Part shown: piece after piece, positions 56,800-64,000 of the stretch
Position numbering within the stretch: position 1 is the stretch's first letter
How the letters are laid out: the number at the start of each line of letters is the position of its first letter
NCBI RefSeq assembly: GCF_029207565.1
Contig: NZ_JANCMW010000003.1
Coordinates: forward strand, 62,001 to 126,000
DNA from: Marinobacter iranensis
Lineage (GTDB): Bacteria > Pseudomonadota > Gammaproteobacteria > Pseudomonadales > Oleiphilaceae
Direction: 5' to 3'
DNA length: 64,000 nucleotides
Notes under the pieces: generated by a model
What the model saw: the letters and a program-made list of their open reading frames with translations, nothing else
Databases searched by the model: none
What the model was told of the DNA's origin: nothing
Made by a program: the position numbers and the translations under genes

Positions 56800-56814
56800 T
56801 ATCCTGCCTGCATG

Positions 56815-57432
56815 TCAGCGCTCATCCGCAGGGTCTTCGTCTGCCAGCGAGAGGTGGGAAACATCGGGCACCACCGGCGGTGGCACTTCACGCTTCACGC
56901 CCAGGTCACTGCCCGGGGGCGCCAGCGTCCAGTCGTCCAGGTGCTGGAACATGGGGGTTGGTGCCTCCCGATGCGCCTCCAGCGTGACACCAACCGGGTC
57001 GAGGGTCAGCCCCGAGCCGGCAAGAATGCTGTCAACCTTTTCGCCGGCCACCTGCAAACGATCACCGGGTTCCACGGCGACCGATGATCCCGGCTTGCCG
57101 GAGCTGACAGCAGGCTCCGCGGAGCCCGGTTCCGCAGAAGGCAACGGTTTTTGCGCTGGCTGAGAACTGGCGGCGGGTTCCGGGCGGGGAGCGGAAGACG
57201 ACGCCACGCCCTCCATGGGCTGTACATAGGCCACCATGCCGTGTTTTTGCAGAACCAAGCGGTATTTTTCCGCCTGCACCTCCTCAAGCTTATTGCGTAT
57301 AACCACCGGCTGGCCGCTGAACATGCGGTCAATCTGCTCTACGGTTGCCTTGAACAGGGTCTTCGCGTTATTTCGGGCTGTTACCGGGTCGGTTCCGGGT
57401 GTGCATTCACCTTTAAAGACGAGTTGAAACAT
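56815..57432 (-). CDS. Hypothetical protein with Ser/Pro/Ala-rich linker
   Basis: 205 residues. The N-terminal ~70 residues form a compact domain (FKGECTPGTDPVTARNNAKT, FSGQPVVIRNKLEEVQAEKY) seen at the start of various gammaproteobacterial proteins of unknown function. A low-complexity Ser/Pro/Glu/Ala region (about 78-118) and an acidic tail follow. No membrane segment. Ends 15 bases before the PlpD-like gene, probably one transcript. Confidence 0.65.
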   Translation of the reverse strand: MFQLVFKGECTPGTDPVTARNNAKTLFKATVEQIDRMFSGQPVVIRNKLEEVQAEKYRLVLQKHGMVAYVQPMEGVASSSAPRPEPAASSQPAQKPLPSAEPGSAEPAVSSGKPGSSVAVEPGDRLQVAGEKVDSILAGSGLTLDPVGVTLEAHREAPTPMFQHLDDWTLAPPGSDLGVKREVPPPVVPDVSHLSLADEDPADER

Positions 57433-57652
57433 AGTCCTGCCTCTGCCTGCCTCTGCTTTTATTCATAGTAGTTGATCCTGGCGGGCTCAGGAAATCTGCA
57501 GTTGCCAGCCACCTTGATTGCAAAAATGCAAACAATTGAAAAATTCGTGCAAAAAATACGCAAAACCGTTCGGACTCTGCAATAATGATCAGTAACCAAA
57601 CGTTACATATGTTTACAGAGCCTGACGGGCTGACCCCCCAGGAGTGCCTCCC

Positions 57653-58015
57653 ATGACCATCAAACGCACCATCGGCGCTTTTGCCCTGCTACTTGCACTG
57701 GCATCACAACCGGTCATGGCCGGCAACCTGGACGTGCTGCTAAGCGGAATTTTCCCTGACAAACAAGCCACTTACATTGGCTATGAAAGCGTTGAGCGTG
57801 AAGACATTCCCGCCACGTCCGCCGTTGAACGCAAATACCTGATTGTGGATTTCCGGTTTCAATCCGAGCCGCCACAAGAGCAGCTCCAGGCCAATGTTCA
57901 CAAGGTCTGTATGGCACTGCTGAAAGACCGCGAACTGATACGCTCTTTGTCTGACTCCGGTTACGACATGGTCGCTGTCGCCTTCGACCGTAACTCCCAG
58001 TTCGACTGTCTCTGA
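57653..58015 (+). CDS. Hypothetical secreted protein
   Basis: 120 residues from ATG 57653 (AGGAG eight bases upstream). A clear signal peptide ends at about residue 23 (PVMAGN). The mature part is a small mixed alpha/beta domain with two cysteines (KVCMALL and the C-terminal FDCL), which may form a disulfide. No family recognised. Upstream DNA is AT-rich with spaced A-tracts. Convergent with the sensor kinase gene. Confidence 0.65.
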   Translation: MTIKRTIGAFALLLALASQPVMAGNLDVLLSGIFPDKQATYIGYESVEREDIPATSAVERKYLIVDFRFQSEPPQEQLQANVHKVCMALLKDRELIRSLSDSGYDMVAVAFDRNSQFDCL

Positions 58016-58023
58016 TAATGCCC

Positions 58024-60828
58024 TTACTGGTCCCGACCCAGCAGCCGCGGAAACGCCTCCAGCGCGCTATTCACCGAGTCCAGGTTAAAGGCCTCAACAT
58101 CCGTCAGTAATCTCTCGCCATAACGGGTCACCGACGGAGAGCGGAAACGCTTCCCCCACTCCAGCACGCGGATGGCAAAATCCTTCATCTGCTCCGGATC
58201 GCCGCTCTCCCTCACGGTTTCCCATTCATCACCGAAGTCCCTTGCCAGTTGTTCCCGCAGCCAGCCGCGCTCCTGCATACTGAGTGTCTGCGCCAGCAGG
58301 CGTTCTGATTCCTCTGGCGCTCCTTCCTCCTCCGCTTGGGCCCCGGTTGCTTCCACCCGCGGAAGCCGCACGGTAAATGTGGAGCCAGCCCCCGGCTCAC
58401 TTTCAACCTTCAGTTCGCCGCCCATCATTCGCACCAGTTTGCGGCTGATCGCAAGACCGAGACCGGTGCCACCGTAGCGACGGGTGTTCTGTCCCTCCTG
58501 CTGTTCAAAGGCATCAAAAATCTGCTCCTGCTGGTCCGGAGGGATACCGATACCGGTATCCGATACCGTCACCACCAGTCGGTACCAGCAGCGACGATCG
58601 GCTTCATTTTCCCCTTCCCCAACCGATCCTTTTTCCGACGATTTCCTGGGCGTGGCGGTCGCGCGAACCGTTACGCCACCCTCGTGTGTAAACTTGATGG
58701 CATTACCGACGAGATTGAACAATACCTGCCGCAGCCGCGTCTCATCCAGCATCATCGCCGTTGGCATCTTCGAGTCAACGCTGACTTCCAGCGAGATTCC
58801 CTGTTCGGTCGCCCGCAGGTCGAATATATGGCGGACATCGCTGAGCAACCGCCGCACCGACACCGCCGAATAGTCCAGCCGCATTTTTCCCGCCTCGATG
58901 CGGGACAGGTCCAGGATGTCGTTGATCAGCATCAACAGACTGCGGCTGCCTGCCCGGATGGCGTCCAGGTAATTCCGCTGCTGGGGGTCCTTGACCGAGT
59001 TGCTGAGCAAATCGCTGTATCCGATCACCGCATTCATCGGGGTGCGGATTTCATGGGACATGTTGGCCAGGAACTCGCTTTTCGTCAGGCTGGCCGCCTC
59101 GGCTTCCCGCGCCAACCGCTCCGCCTCCAGTTTGGCCGCCCGCAGTTCATCTTCACTGCGCCGCAGAGCGTTTTCCGAGCGGATGCGCTCGTCCACTTCC
59201 CGCGAGAGTTTGCGGTTCCAGTACAGGAAAATCAGCACCACCACGAGGGCGATGAGCACAATACGGCGCACCACGGTGTAGTCCGTCTCCTGCTCGATAT
59301 CCAGGTGGATCCAGCGGTTATAGATTGATTCCGTTTCAGACGCGTCGAGGCTGCCCAGAGCCTTGTTCAGGATGCGCTGCAACTCGGGCCGTTCCTTGCT
59401 GACAGCAAAACGCAGTTCATACTGGTAAGGGGTAATGCTGGTAATCCTGAGATTGGACAGCCCCAACCGGGCAACGGTGTAGCTCACCGCCGGAATATGG
59501 GTGACCATCACATCAAGGTCACCGTTGGACAGGGCCAACAGGCCTTCCTCGATGGAGGTCACCGGATAAAGATTAAGGTTGGGATGGTTGATCAACAGGT
59601 AATCATGCCCGGCCTGGCGATTGACCACCCCCACCTTTTCATCCCTCAGCTCCCGCAGTTCCCCGATAAAACGGCCGTCGTCGCGGATAGCCAGGGCGAT
59701 GGGGACGGTGAGATACGCGCGGCTGAACAGGAACGACTCCTCCACTCGGGGGGTGCGGGAAAGCGCGGGCAATATATCCACTTCGCCCGAACGCAAAGCA
59801 CTTTCCTCATCGGCACTGTTGTCCATGACCTCCCGGCTGAAGCGGATGTTCAACTGCTCCTCCAGGCGCGTTACAAGATCTGGAACAAGCCCGGTAAGCT
59901 GCCCGTCCTGGGTATACTCAAAAGGTGGCCAATCCGGACGAAAGGCAACACGCAGGTTGGGGTTGTTGTTGAGGAACGCGCGCTCTTCAGCAGACAGGGT
60001 AATGGCGGAAGGGTCCAATTCCGGCAGCTCGGTCTGCAACCAGGATTGCCGGATACTCCGGTGTTCACTGTGGTCAATGGACAGCACTGCCTGATTGAGC
60101 ACCCGGTATGTCTGGTCATTGCCCTTGCTGACTTCCAGCACTACATCGACCGATTGCTGGCTCAGTAGCGAGGCCATTCCCACCCCGTTCACCATCGCCG
60201 ACTGCAGATAGTCCGACACCACCGGGACCGGGCCTAGAAACGCATCGGCCTGTCCTGAGAGCACCATACCCACTGCTTCACTGACGCTCGGGACAGGCAC
60301 GGGAGAAAAGCTGTCGACAGGATCAAGCAGGGCAAACTGGTTGGGGTCATTGGTGATCAGGGCGATCCGTGCATCCTCAAGGTCCGAGAGCTTACGGATG
60401 CCTGCATCGCCCGAACCGACAAAAATACCGTAGGTCAGACTCATCAATGGCGATGACACCATCACGTTGGAAGGCGGAGACCGGTGTGCCATCCGGGTTG
60501 TCAGGCGGGCGTCCAATGTGCCGTCCTGCAGCCACTGGTCAAGCTGCTCTTCGGAGCCGGAAACCGGTTCAACCGGCACACCAAGCTTATTCGACAGCCG
60601 GTTGAGGTAGTCAATAAATATGCCGGCCAACTCACCGTTACCGGTGTCAAACACCAGTGGCACCTGGGCACTGCGAACCCCCACGCGAAACGATTCCCGC
60701 TCTTCGAGCCAGCGCAAGTCGTCACTACCCAGAACCGGTGCCGGAGACGGCTGCGGCGGTTCGGCAACAGACATGCCGGGCGCCAGCAGGGAGGTGAACA
60801 CCAACAGAAAATGAAAAACGGCCCTCAC
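58024..60828 (-). CDS. BvgS-like sensor histidine kinase with two periplasmic solute-binding domains
   Basis: 934 residues. Signal peptide (1-22), two SBP_bac_3 periplasmic domains (about 40-270 and 285-510; [14 protein letters not shown] and [15 protein letters not shown]), one membrane helix (~518-538), coiled linker, HisKA with SHEIRTP at about 593, and HATPase with G box GTGLGLAIS near 789. Unlike BvgS/EvgS there is no receiver domain; instead a ~110-residue helical C-terminal tail follows. No response regulator gene lies nearby, so it is orphan within this window. The ligand is probably an amino acid-like solute, by family only. Confidence 0.9.
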   Translation of the reverse strand: MRAVFHFLLVFTSLLAPGMSVAEPPQPSPAPVLGSDDLRWLEERESFRVGVRSAQVPLVFDTGNGELAGIFIDYLNRLSNKLGVPVEPVSGSEEQLDQWLQDGTLDARLTTRMAHRSPPSNVMVSSPLMSLTYGIFVGSGDAGIRKLSDLEDARIALITNDPNQFALLDPVDSFSPVPVPSVSEAVGMVLSGQADAFLGPVPVVSDYLQSAMVNGVGMASLLSQQSVDVVLEVSKGNDQTYRVLNQAVLSIDHSEHRSIRQSWLQTELPELDPSAITLSAEERAFLNNNPNLRVAFRPDWPPFEYTQDGQLTGLVPDLVTRLEEQLNIRFSREVMDNSADEESALRSGEVDILPALSRTPRVEESFLFSRAYLTVPIALAIRDDGRFIGELRELRDEKVGVVNRQAGHDYLLINHPNLNLYPVTSIEEGLLALSNGDLDVMVTHIPAVSYTVARLGLSNLRITSITPYQYELRFAVSKERPELQRILNKALGSLDASETESIYNRWIHLDIEQETDYTVVRRIVLIALVVVLIFLYWNRKLSREVDERIRSENALRRSEDELRAAKLEAERLAREAEAASLTKSEFLANMSHEIRTPMNAVIGYSDLLSNSVKDPQQRNYLDAIRAGSRSLLMLINDILDLSRIEAGKMRLDYSAVSVRRLLSDVRHIFDLRATEQGISLEVSVDSKMPTAMMLDETRLRQVLFNLVGNAIKFTHEGGVTVRATATPRKSSEKGSVGEGENEADRRCWYRLVVTVSDTGIGIPPDQQEQIFDAFEQQEGQNTRRYGGTGLGLAISRKLVRMMGGELKVESEPGAGSTFTVRLPRVEATGAQAEEEGAPEESERLLAQTLSMQERGWLREQLARDFGDEWETVRESGDPEQMKDFAIRVLEWGKRFRSPSVTRYGERLLTDVEAFNLDSVNSALEAFPRLLGRDQ

Positions 60829-60971
60829 TGGATATCCTCACCGGTTCGGCTACAGTTCAGGGAACGATACCCGTAAATTCTTCTGATTGCATTCAGCGGG
60901 TTACCCGAATTAACGTGGCCAGACATACAACCTGTCATAACACCGGAGAGAGTCCGGGGAGAATTGTTACG

Positions 60972-61205
60972 ATGGACACCAGCAAGCACACTTTCAGCGT
61001 TCTCTTTGAGCAACTCGGCATGCCGTCTGACCCCAGGAGTATCGAGGATTTCATCGCAAAACACTCGCCACTCCCTTCCGAAATTGCCCTGCAGGACGCC
61101 CCGTTCTGGTCGGAAAGCCAGTCACACTTCCTTGAAGAAGGACTGGAGGATGACTCTGACTGGGCGGAGATCATTGACGAGCTGGATGCATTGATGAGGC
61201 ACTGA
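60972..61205 (+). CDS. DUF2789 protein
   Basis: 77 residues, acidic, from ATG 60972 (GGGGAG about 11 bases upstream). FSVLFEQLGMPSDPRSIEDFI and ALQDAPFWSESQSHFLEEGL match DUF2789, a small helical family of unknown function in marine gammaproteobacteria and pseudomonads. Divergent from the sensor kinase. Confidence 0.85.
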   Translation: MDTSKHTFSVLFEQLGMPSDPRSIEDFIAKHSPLPSEIALQDAPFWSESQSHFLEEGLEDDSDWAEIIDELDALMRH

Positions 61206-61274
61206 ATCAGAGTGAAGCGATGCGCCCGCGCATACCATCCATAACGTTCTTTGCGGCGCTCCGTGACTGATGTT

Positions 61275-62225
61275 TCAACGGCTCTCCCTGTCTTGTTTAC
61301 TACCCCGGCGGGCACGGGGATGACTTTGGTCATAGACCTTTGCCAGGTGCTGGAAATCCAGGTGAGTATAGACTTGGGTTGTGGCTATGTCCGCATGACC
61401 GAGCAATTCCTGTACCGCACGCAGGTCACCACTGGACTCCAGCATGTGACTGGCAAATGAGTGCCGCAGGAGGTGAGGGTGAAGCCGTTGATCCGCGCCC
61501 TTGACCATACCCCAGCGACTGAGGCGGGACTGGATGCTGCGTGTGCTTAGCCTGTCGCCGCGGCGACTCACAAAAAGAGCGTTTTGTCCTTCCGGTGCCA
61601 TTGCACCACGGACCTCAAGCCACTGTGACAGCGCATCCAGCGCCTTGCGACCCACCGGCAGGATACGCTCCTTGCTGCCCTTACCCAGGACCCGGACCTC
61701 ACCACCACGAAAATCCACAGACCCAAGATTCAAACCCGCCAGCTCCGACAACCGCAGGCCGGAGGAGTACATCAGTTCGAACATGCTCAGGTCGCGAACC
61801 TCCAACGGGTCGTCAGGGGTCGCGTCAAGCAGGTGGTTGAGTTGGTCCACATCCGCCACCCTGGGCAGACGCTTTCCTGCTTTTGGAGCACGGATATCAA
61901 GCGCCGGATTGTCAGTGGCGAGGTGTTCACGCAACAGGTATTCGTAGAAACGGCGGATGGCGGACAGGTGGCGGGCGATACTGCGACCGCCCAGCCCCTG
62001 CCGGCTGAGCAGGGCCACATAACGTCGCAGGTCATGGCTGGAAACCGACCGCCAATGAGGTGACGGCAGTTGTTCAACCCAGACGGCAAAGCGCTTCAGA
62101 TCTTCACAGTAACTGGCACAGGTGCGCGGCGAGTGCCGTTTTTCCGAGGCCAGGTAGCGCAGAAAGGCCGTCAGGGGCTCCGCCAGACTGGCAGCCGGAC
62201 CAGCCTCGCCACCAGTCACCGACAT
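61275..62225 (-). CDS. xerC: Tyrosine recombinase XerC
   Basis: 316 residues. N-terminal core-binding domain, then catalytic residues of the tyrosine recombinases: Arg in SSGLRLSELAGL, His-x2-Arg in HPHLLRHSFASHML, and His/Tyr in LGHADIATTQVYTH. With XerD it resolves chromosome dimers at dif. Its position after DUF484 and dapF is the conserved housekeeping locus, so it is not a mobile-element integrase. Starts two bases after the DUF484 stop. Confidence 0.95.
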   Translation of the reverse strand: MSVTGGEAGPAASLAEPLTAFLRYLASEKRHSPRTCASYCEDLKRFAVWVEQLPSPHWRSVSSHDLRRYVALLSRQGLGGRSIARHLSAIRRFYEYLLREHLATDNPALDIRAPKAGKRLPRVADVDQLNHLLDATPDDPLEVRDLSMFELMYSSGLRLSELAGLNLGSVDFRGGEVRVLGKGSKERILPVGRKALDALSQWLEVRGAMAPEGQNALFVSRRGDRLSTRSIQSRLSRWGMVKGADQRLHPHLLRHSFASHMLESSGDLRAVQELLGHADIATTQVYTHLDFQHLAKVYDQSHPRARRGSKQDRESR

Positions 62226-62227
62226 GC

Positions 62228-62974
62228 TCAGCGGGACTCCGCCACCACGTCGGTGACTGGCACCGTGGCCGCGTGTCTTTGCAGGATCGGAGGCAGCAGG
62301 CGGCTCAGCGTATCGCTGATGTAGGTCAGGAAGAGCGACCCCATGCTCTGGTCAAAATACCCGATCTCGCAACTGCCGACGGCAAAAACCCCGACCAGTT
62401 CGTTGGTGCGCAGCGGTACCAGCGCCACTGAAGCGATAGGCTCCTCCCGATCCGGGAACAGGAAGCTACGCTCGCTTTCCCGGAACTGGCCACAAACCGC
62501 ACGATCACCTTCCAGCAGCCCCCCAAGGCGCGCTTTCGCCGCTTCCGGCGTCACCACATGCAGGGCTCCCTGGGCCGCAGCCGGCAATTCACTGTCGGTG
62601 AACAGGATGACCGAGGCCGCATCCAGGCCGAAATCGCCACGGATACTGTCATCAATCGCAGCGGCCATGTCATTCAGGTTGCGGGCCTCAATCACCTGCA
62701 TCAGCAGGCGCTTGCTTTTCTCGAACAGACGGTCGTTATGGCGGGCAATAGACACCAGCTCCACCAGTTCGCGGCGCAGGGTGTCGCGCTGTTCGCGGAA
62801 CAGGTGAACCTGGCGCTCCACCAGTGAAATTGCGCGACCACTGTCGTGGGGCAATGTCAGGCTGCGCAGGAGCTCGTCCTGTTCAACAAAGAAATCGGGG
62901 TTATTTCGCAGGTAGTCTGCGACGGATTCCCGGCTGAGCTCACCGACCTTCTTGTGGGCCGTTTGTTCTGTCAT
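62228..62974 (-). CDS. DUF484 family GAF-like protein
   Basis: 248 residues from ATG 62974 (AGGAGAGC upstream). Begins with SVADYLRNNPDFFVEQDELL, a family signature, then coiled coil and a GAF-like domain (VALVPLRTNELVGVFAVGS). Conserved between dapF and xerC in gammaproteobacteria; function unknown, possibly regulatory. Gap of 16 bases from dapF. Confidence 0.9.
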   Translation of the reverse strand: MTEQTAHKKVGELSRESVADYLRNNPDFFVEQDELLRSLTLPHDSGRAISLVERQVHLFREQRDTLRRELVELVSIARHNDRLFEKSKRLLMQVIEARNLNDMAAAIDDSIRGDFGLDAASVILFTDSELPAAAQGALHVVTPEAAKARLGGLLEGDRAVCGQFRESERSFLFPDREEPIASVALVPLRTNELVGVFAVGSCEIGYFDQSMGSLFLTYISDTLSRLLPPILQRHAATVPVTDVVAESR

Positions 62975-62990
62975 GCTGCTCTCCTGATGG

Positions 62991-63956
62991 TCAGGGCCTG
63001 GATGTGACTGGCTGGCGCTGGCGATGGTTCTTCCGGTTGGTTCCGGATTTTGCATCCCCCTGCCGTGCACTCTTGCGACGTCTCGGGGACGGGTCTCCCG
63101 GCAGGCGAAGCTGACCCTCGAAGACGCTGGCCGTAGGGCCTTCCATCATAACAGGGGACCCTTCCCCCTGCCATTCGATGACAAGGTGCCCGCCCTTGAG
63201 TTCGACCTCCACACGGCTGTCCAGCAGGCCACGAAGGCAACCGGCAACCACTGCCGCACAGGCTCCGCTGCCACAGGCCATGGTTTCACCGGAACCGCGT
63301 TCGAACACCCGCAGCCGCGCGTGGGTGCGGTCAATCACCTGCAGGAAACCGATATTGGCCCGCGCCGGAAACCGCGGATGGTTCTCAAGCCGGGGCCCAA
63401 GTTCGCCCACCGGTGCGGTGTCGACGTTATCAACCAACAGGACGCCGTGGGGATTTCCCATGGATACGGCACTGAGCTCCACCGTGTCACCCCCGACTTC
63501 CACGGTGTAAATATCCTTGCGCCGGTCGGCAGCAAAGGGAATGGCCGGCGGATTCAGCTCCGGCACGCCCATGTCCACGGTAACCATGCCAGCACGCCCT
63601 ACCCTGAGCTCAATTACGCCCTTGGCGGTCTGTACCCGGATAACCTTCTTGTTCGTCAGGCGCTGGTCGCGGACAAAACGGGCAAAACAACGGGCGCCAT
63701 TACCGCACTGCTCCACTTCCGAACCGTCACTGTTGAAAATCCGGTAGCGGAAATCCACATCCGGCAAGCCTGGCGGTTCAACCACCAGCAACTGGTCGAA
63801 GCCGATGCCGAAGTGTCGGTCGGCAAGCTCACGAATCGTGTCGGGACGCAGGCGGAACGGCTGGCTGATGGCGTCCACCACCATGAAATCGTTGCCCAGG
63901 CCATGCATCTTGGTGAAATTGAGCAATGGACCCTGTCCACGCCGGGACTGACTCAT
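62991..63956 (-). CDS. dapF: Diaminopimelate epimerase with basic C-terminal extension
   Basis: 321 residues from ATG 63956 (GGGGA about eight bases upstream; ATG 63974 is an alternative). Interconverts LL- and meso-diaminopimelate for lysine and peptidoglycan. The two catalytic cysteines are in QCGNGARCF and [24 protein letters not shown] is the N-terminal signature. The C terminus carries about 40 extra basic residues ([20 protein letters not shown]) beyond the usual enzyme. First gene seen of dapF-DUF484-xerC; lysA would be expected just beyond the window. Confidence 0.93.
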   Translation of the reverse strand: MSQSRRGQGPLLNFTKMHGLGNDFMVVDAISQPFRLRPDTIRELADRHFGIGFDQLLVVEPPGLPDVDFRYRIFNSDGSEVEQCGNGARCFARFVRDQRLTNKKVIRVQTAKGVIELRVGRAGMVTVDMGVPELNPPAIPFAADRRKDIYTVEVGGDTVELSAVSMGNPHGVLLVDNVDTAPVGELGPRLENHPRFPARANIGFLQVIDRTHARLRVFERGSGETMACGSGACAAVVAGCLRGLLDSRVEVELKGGHLVIEWQGEGSPVMMEGPTASVFEGQLRLPGDPSPRRRKSARQGDAKSGTNRKNHRQRQPVTSRP

Positions 63957-64000
63957 ACCTTCATCCCCACTCATTCCGGCAAACAGCTTTCAGGGCCAAG

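Noticed and set aside
61275..62225. Tyrosine recombinase as sign of an integrated element
   Set aside because: It is XerC in the conserved dapF-DUF484-xerC locus, with no attachment repeats or phage genes nearby.

Overview
The window (64 kb, roughly 58% GC by eye, densely coding, intergenic gaps mostly under 300 bases) reads as a chromosomal segment of a marine gammaproteobacterium, most likely Marinobacter or a close relative. I base this on the protein families present (DUF2489, DUF2782, DUF2789, DUF4124, DUF4426 and DUF484 proteins, FadL-type porin, PilT/PilU, MetX/MetW, arginine decarboxylase) and on gene orders that, from memory, match Pseudomonas/Marinobacter chromosomes. No rRNA, tRNA, CRISPR array, prophage or insertion sequence was recognised. 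Genus is an inference, not a search result.

Layout. 1-8.6 kb: 3' part of a molybdopterin oxidoreductase, a DUF2489 protein, an HDOD protein, recG-oxyR and an epimerase-like SDR. 8.6-17.2 kb: ridA, spoT, rpoZ, gmk and yicC (all minus strand), then rph, a Crc-like protein, pyrE, a DUF4124 protein and a phasin-like protein with a histone-H1-like tail. 17.5-26 kb: lipoprotein, DUF2782, polA, a small protein with a duplicated motif, FadL porin, pilU, pilT. 25.9-35.7 kb: yggS-proC-yggT, a dynamin-like GTPase, metX-metW-DUF4426-rdgB-hemW-membrane protein, trmB. 35.8-40.9 kb: comM, ubiK, a nitrogen-regulated glnK-amt operon with a clear sigma-54 promoter and NtrC-like sites, and speE. 41.1-54.6 kb: speA, an ECF sigma/ChrR anti-sigma pair, tcdA, a CPA1 antiporter, four metabolic enzymes, an unannotated 30-codon gene with its own terminator, a divergent AraC regulator overlapping a cardiolipin synthase gene, and a GntR-type regulator. 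54.6-64 kb: PlpD-like patatin autotransporter, two hypotheticals, an orphan BvgS-like sensor kinase, DUF2789, and xerC-DUF484-dapF.

Functional themes: stringent response and nucleotide metabolism (spoT, rpoZ, gmk, rph, pyrE, rdgB), oxidative and singlet-oxygen stress (oxyR, rpoE-chrR), polyamines (speA, speE), twitching motility (pilT, pilU), methionine (metX, metW), nitrogen sensing (glnK, amt), and envelope lipids and hydrophobic substrates (fadL, cls, plpD-like).

Most of the window is ordinary core genome. The parts most worth a second look are non-coding or very small: a three-copy family of long inverted repeats with a shared core but locus-specific arms, two of them paired in fixed relative orientation with a REP-like hairpin; a 30-codon gene at 51073-51165 with a strong ribosome binding site and terminator; a terminator separating rpoZ from spoT that forces a GTG start for spoT; and a duplicated ribosome-binding-site/GTG unit in front of ubiK.
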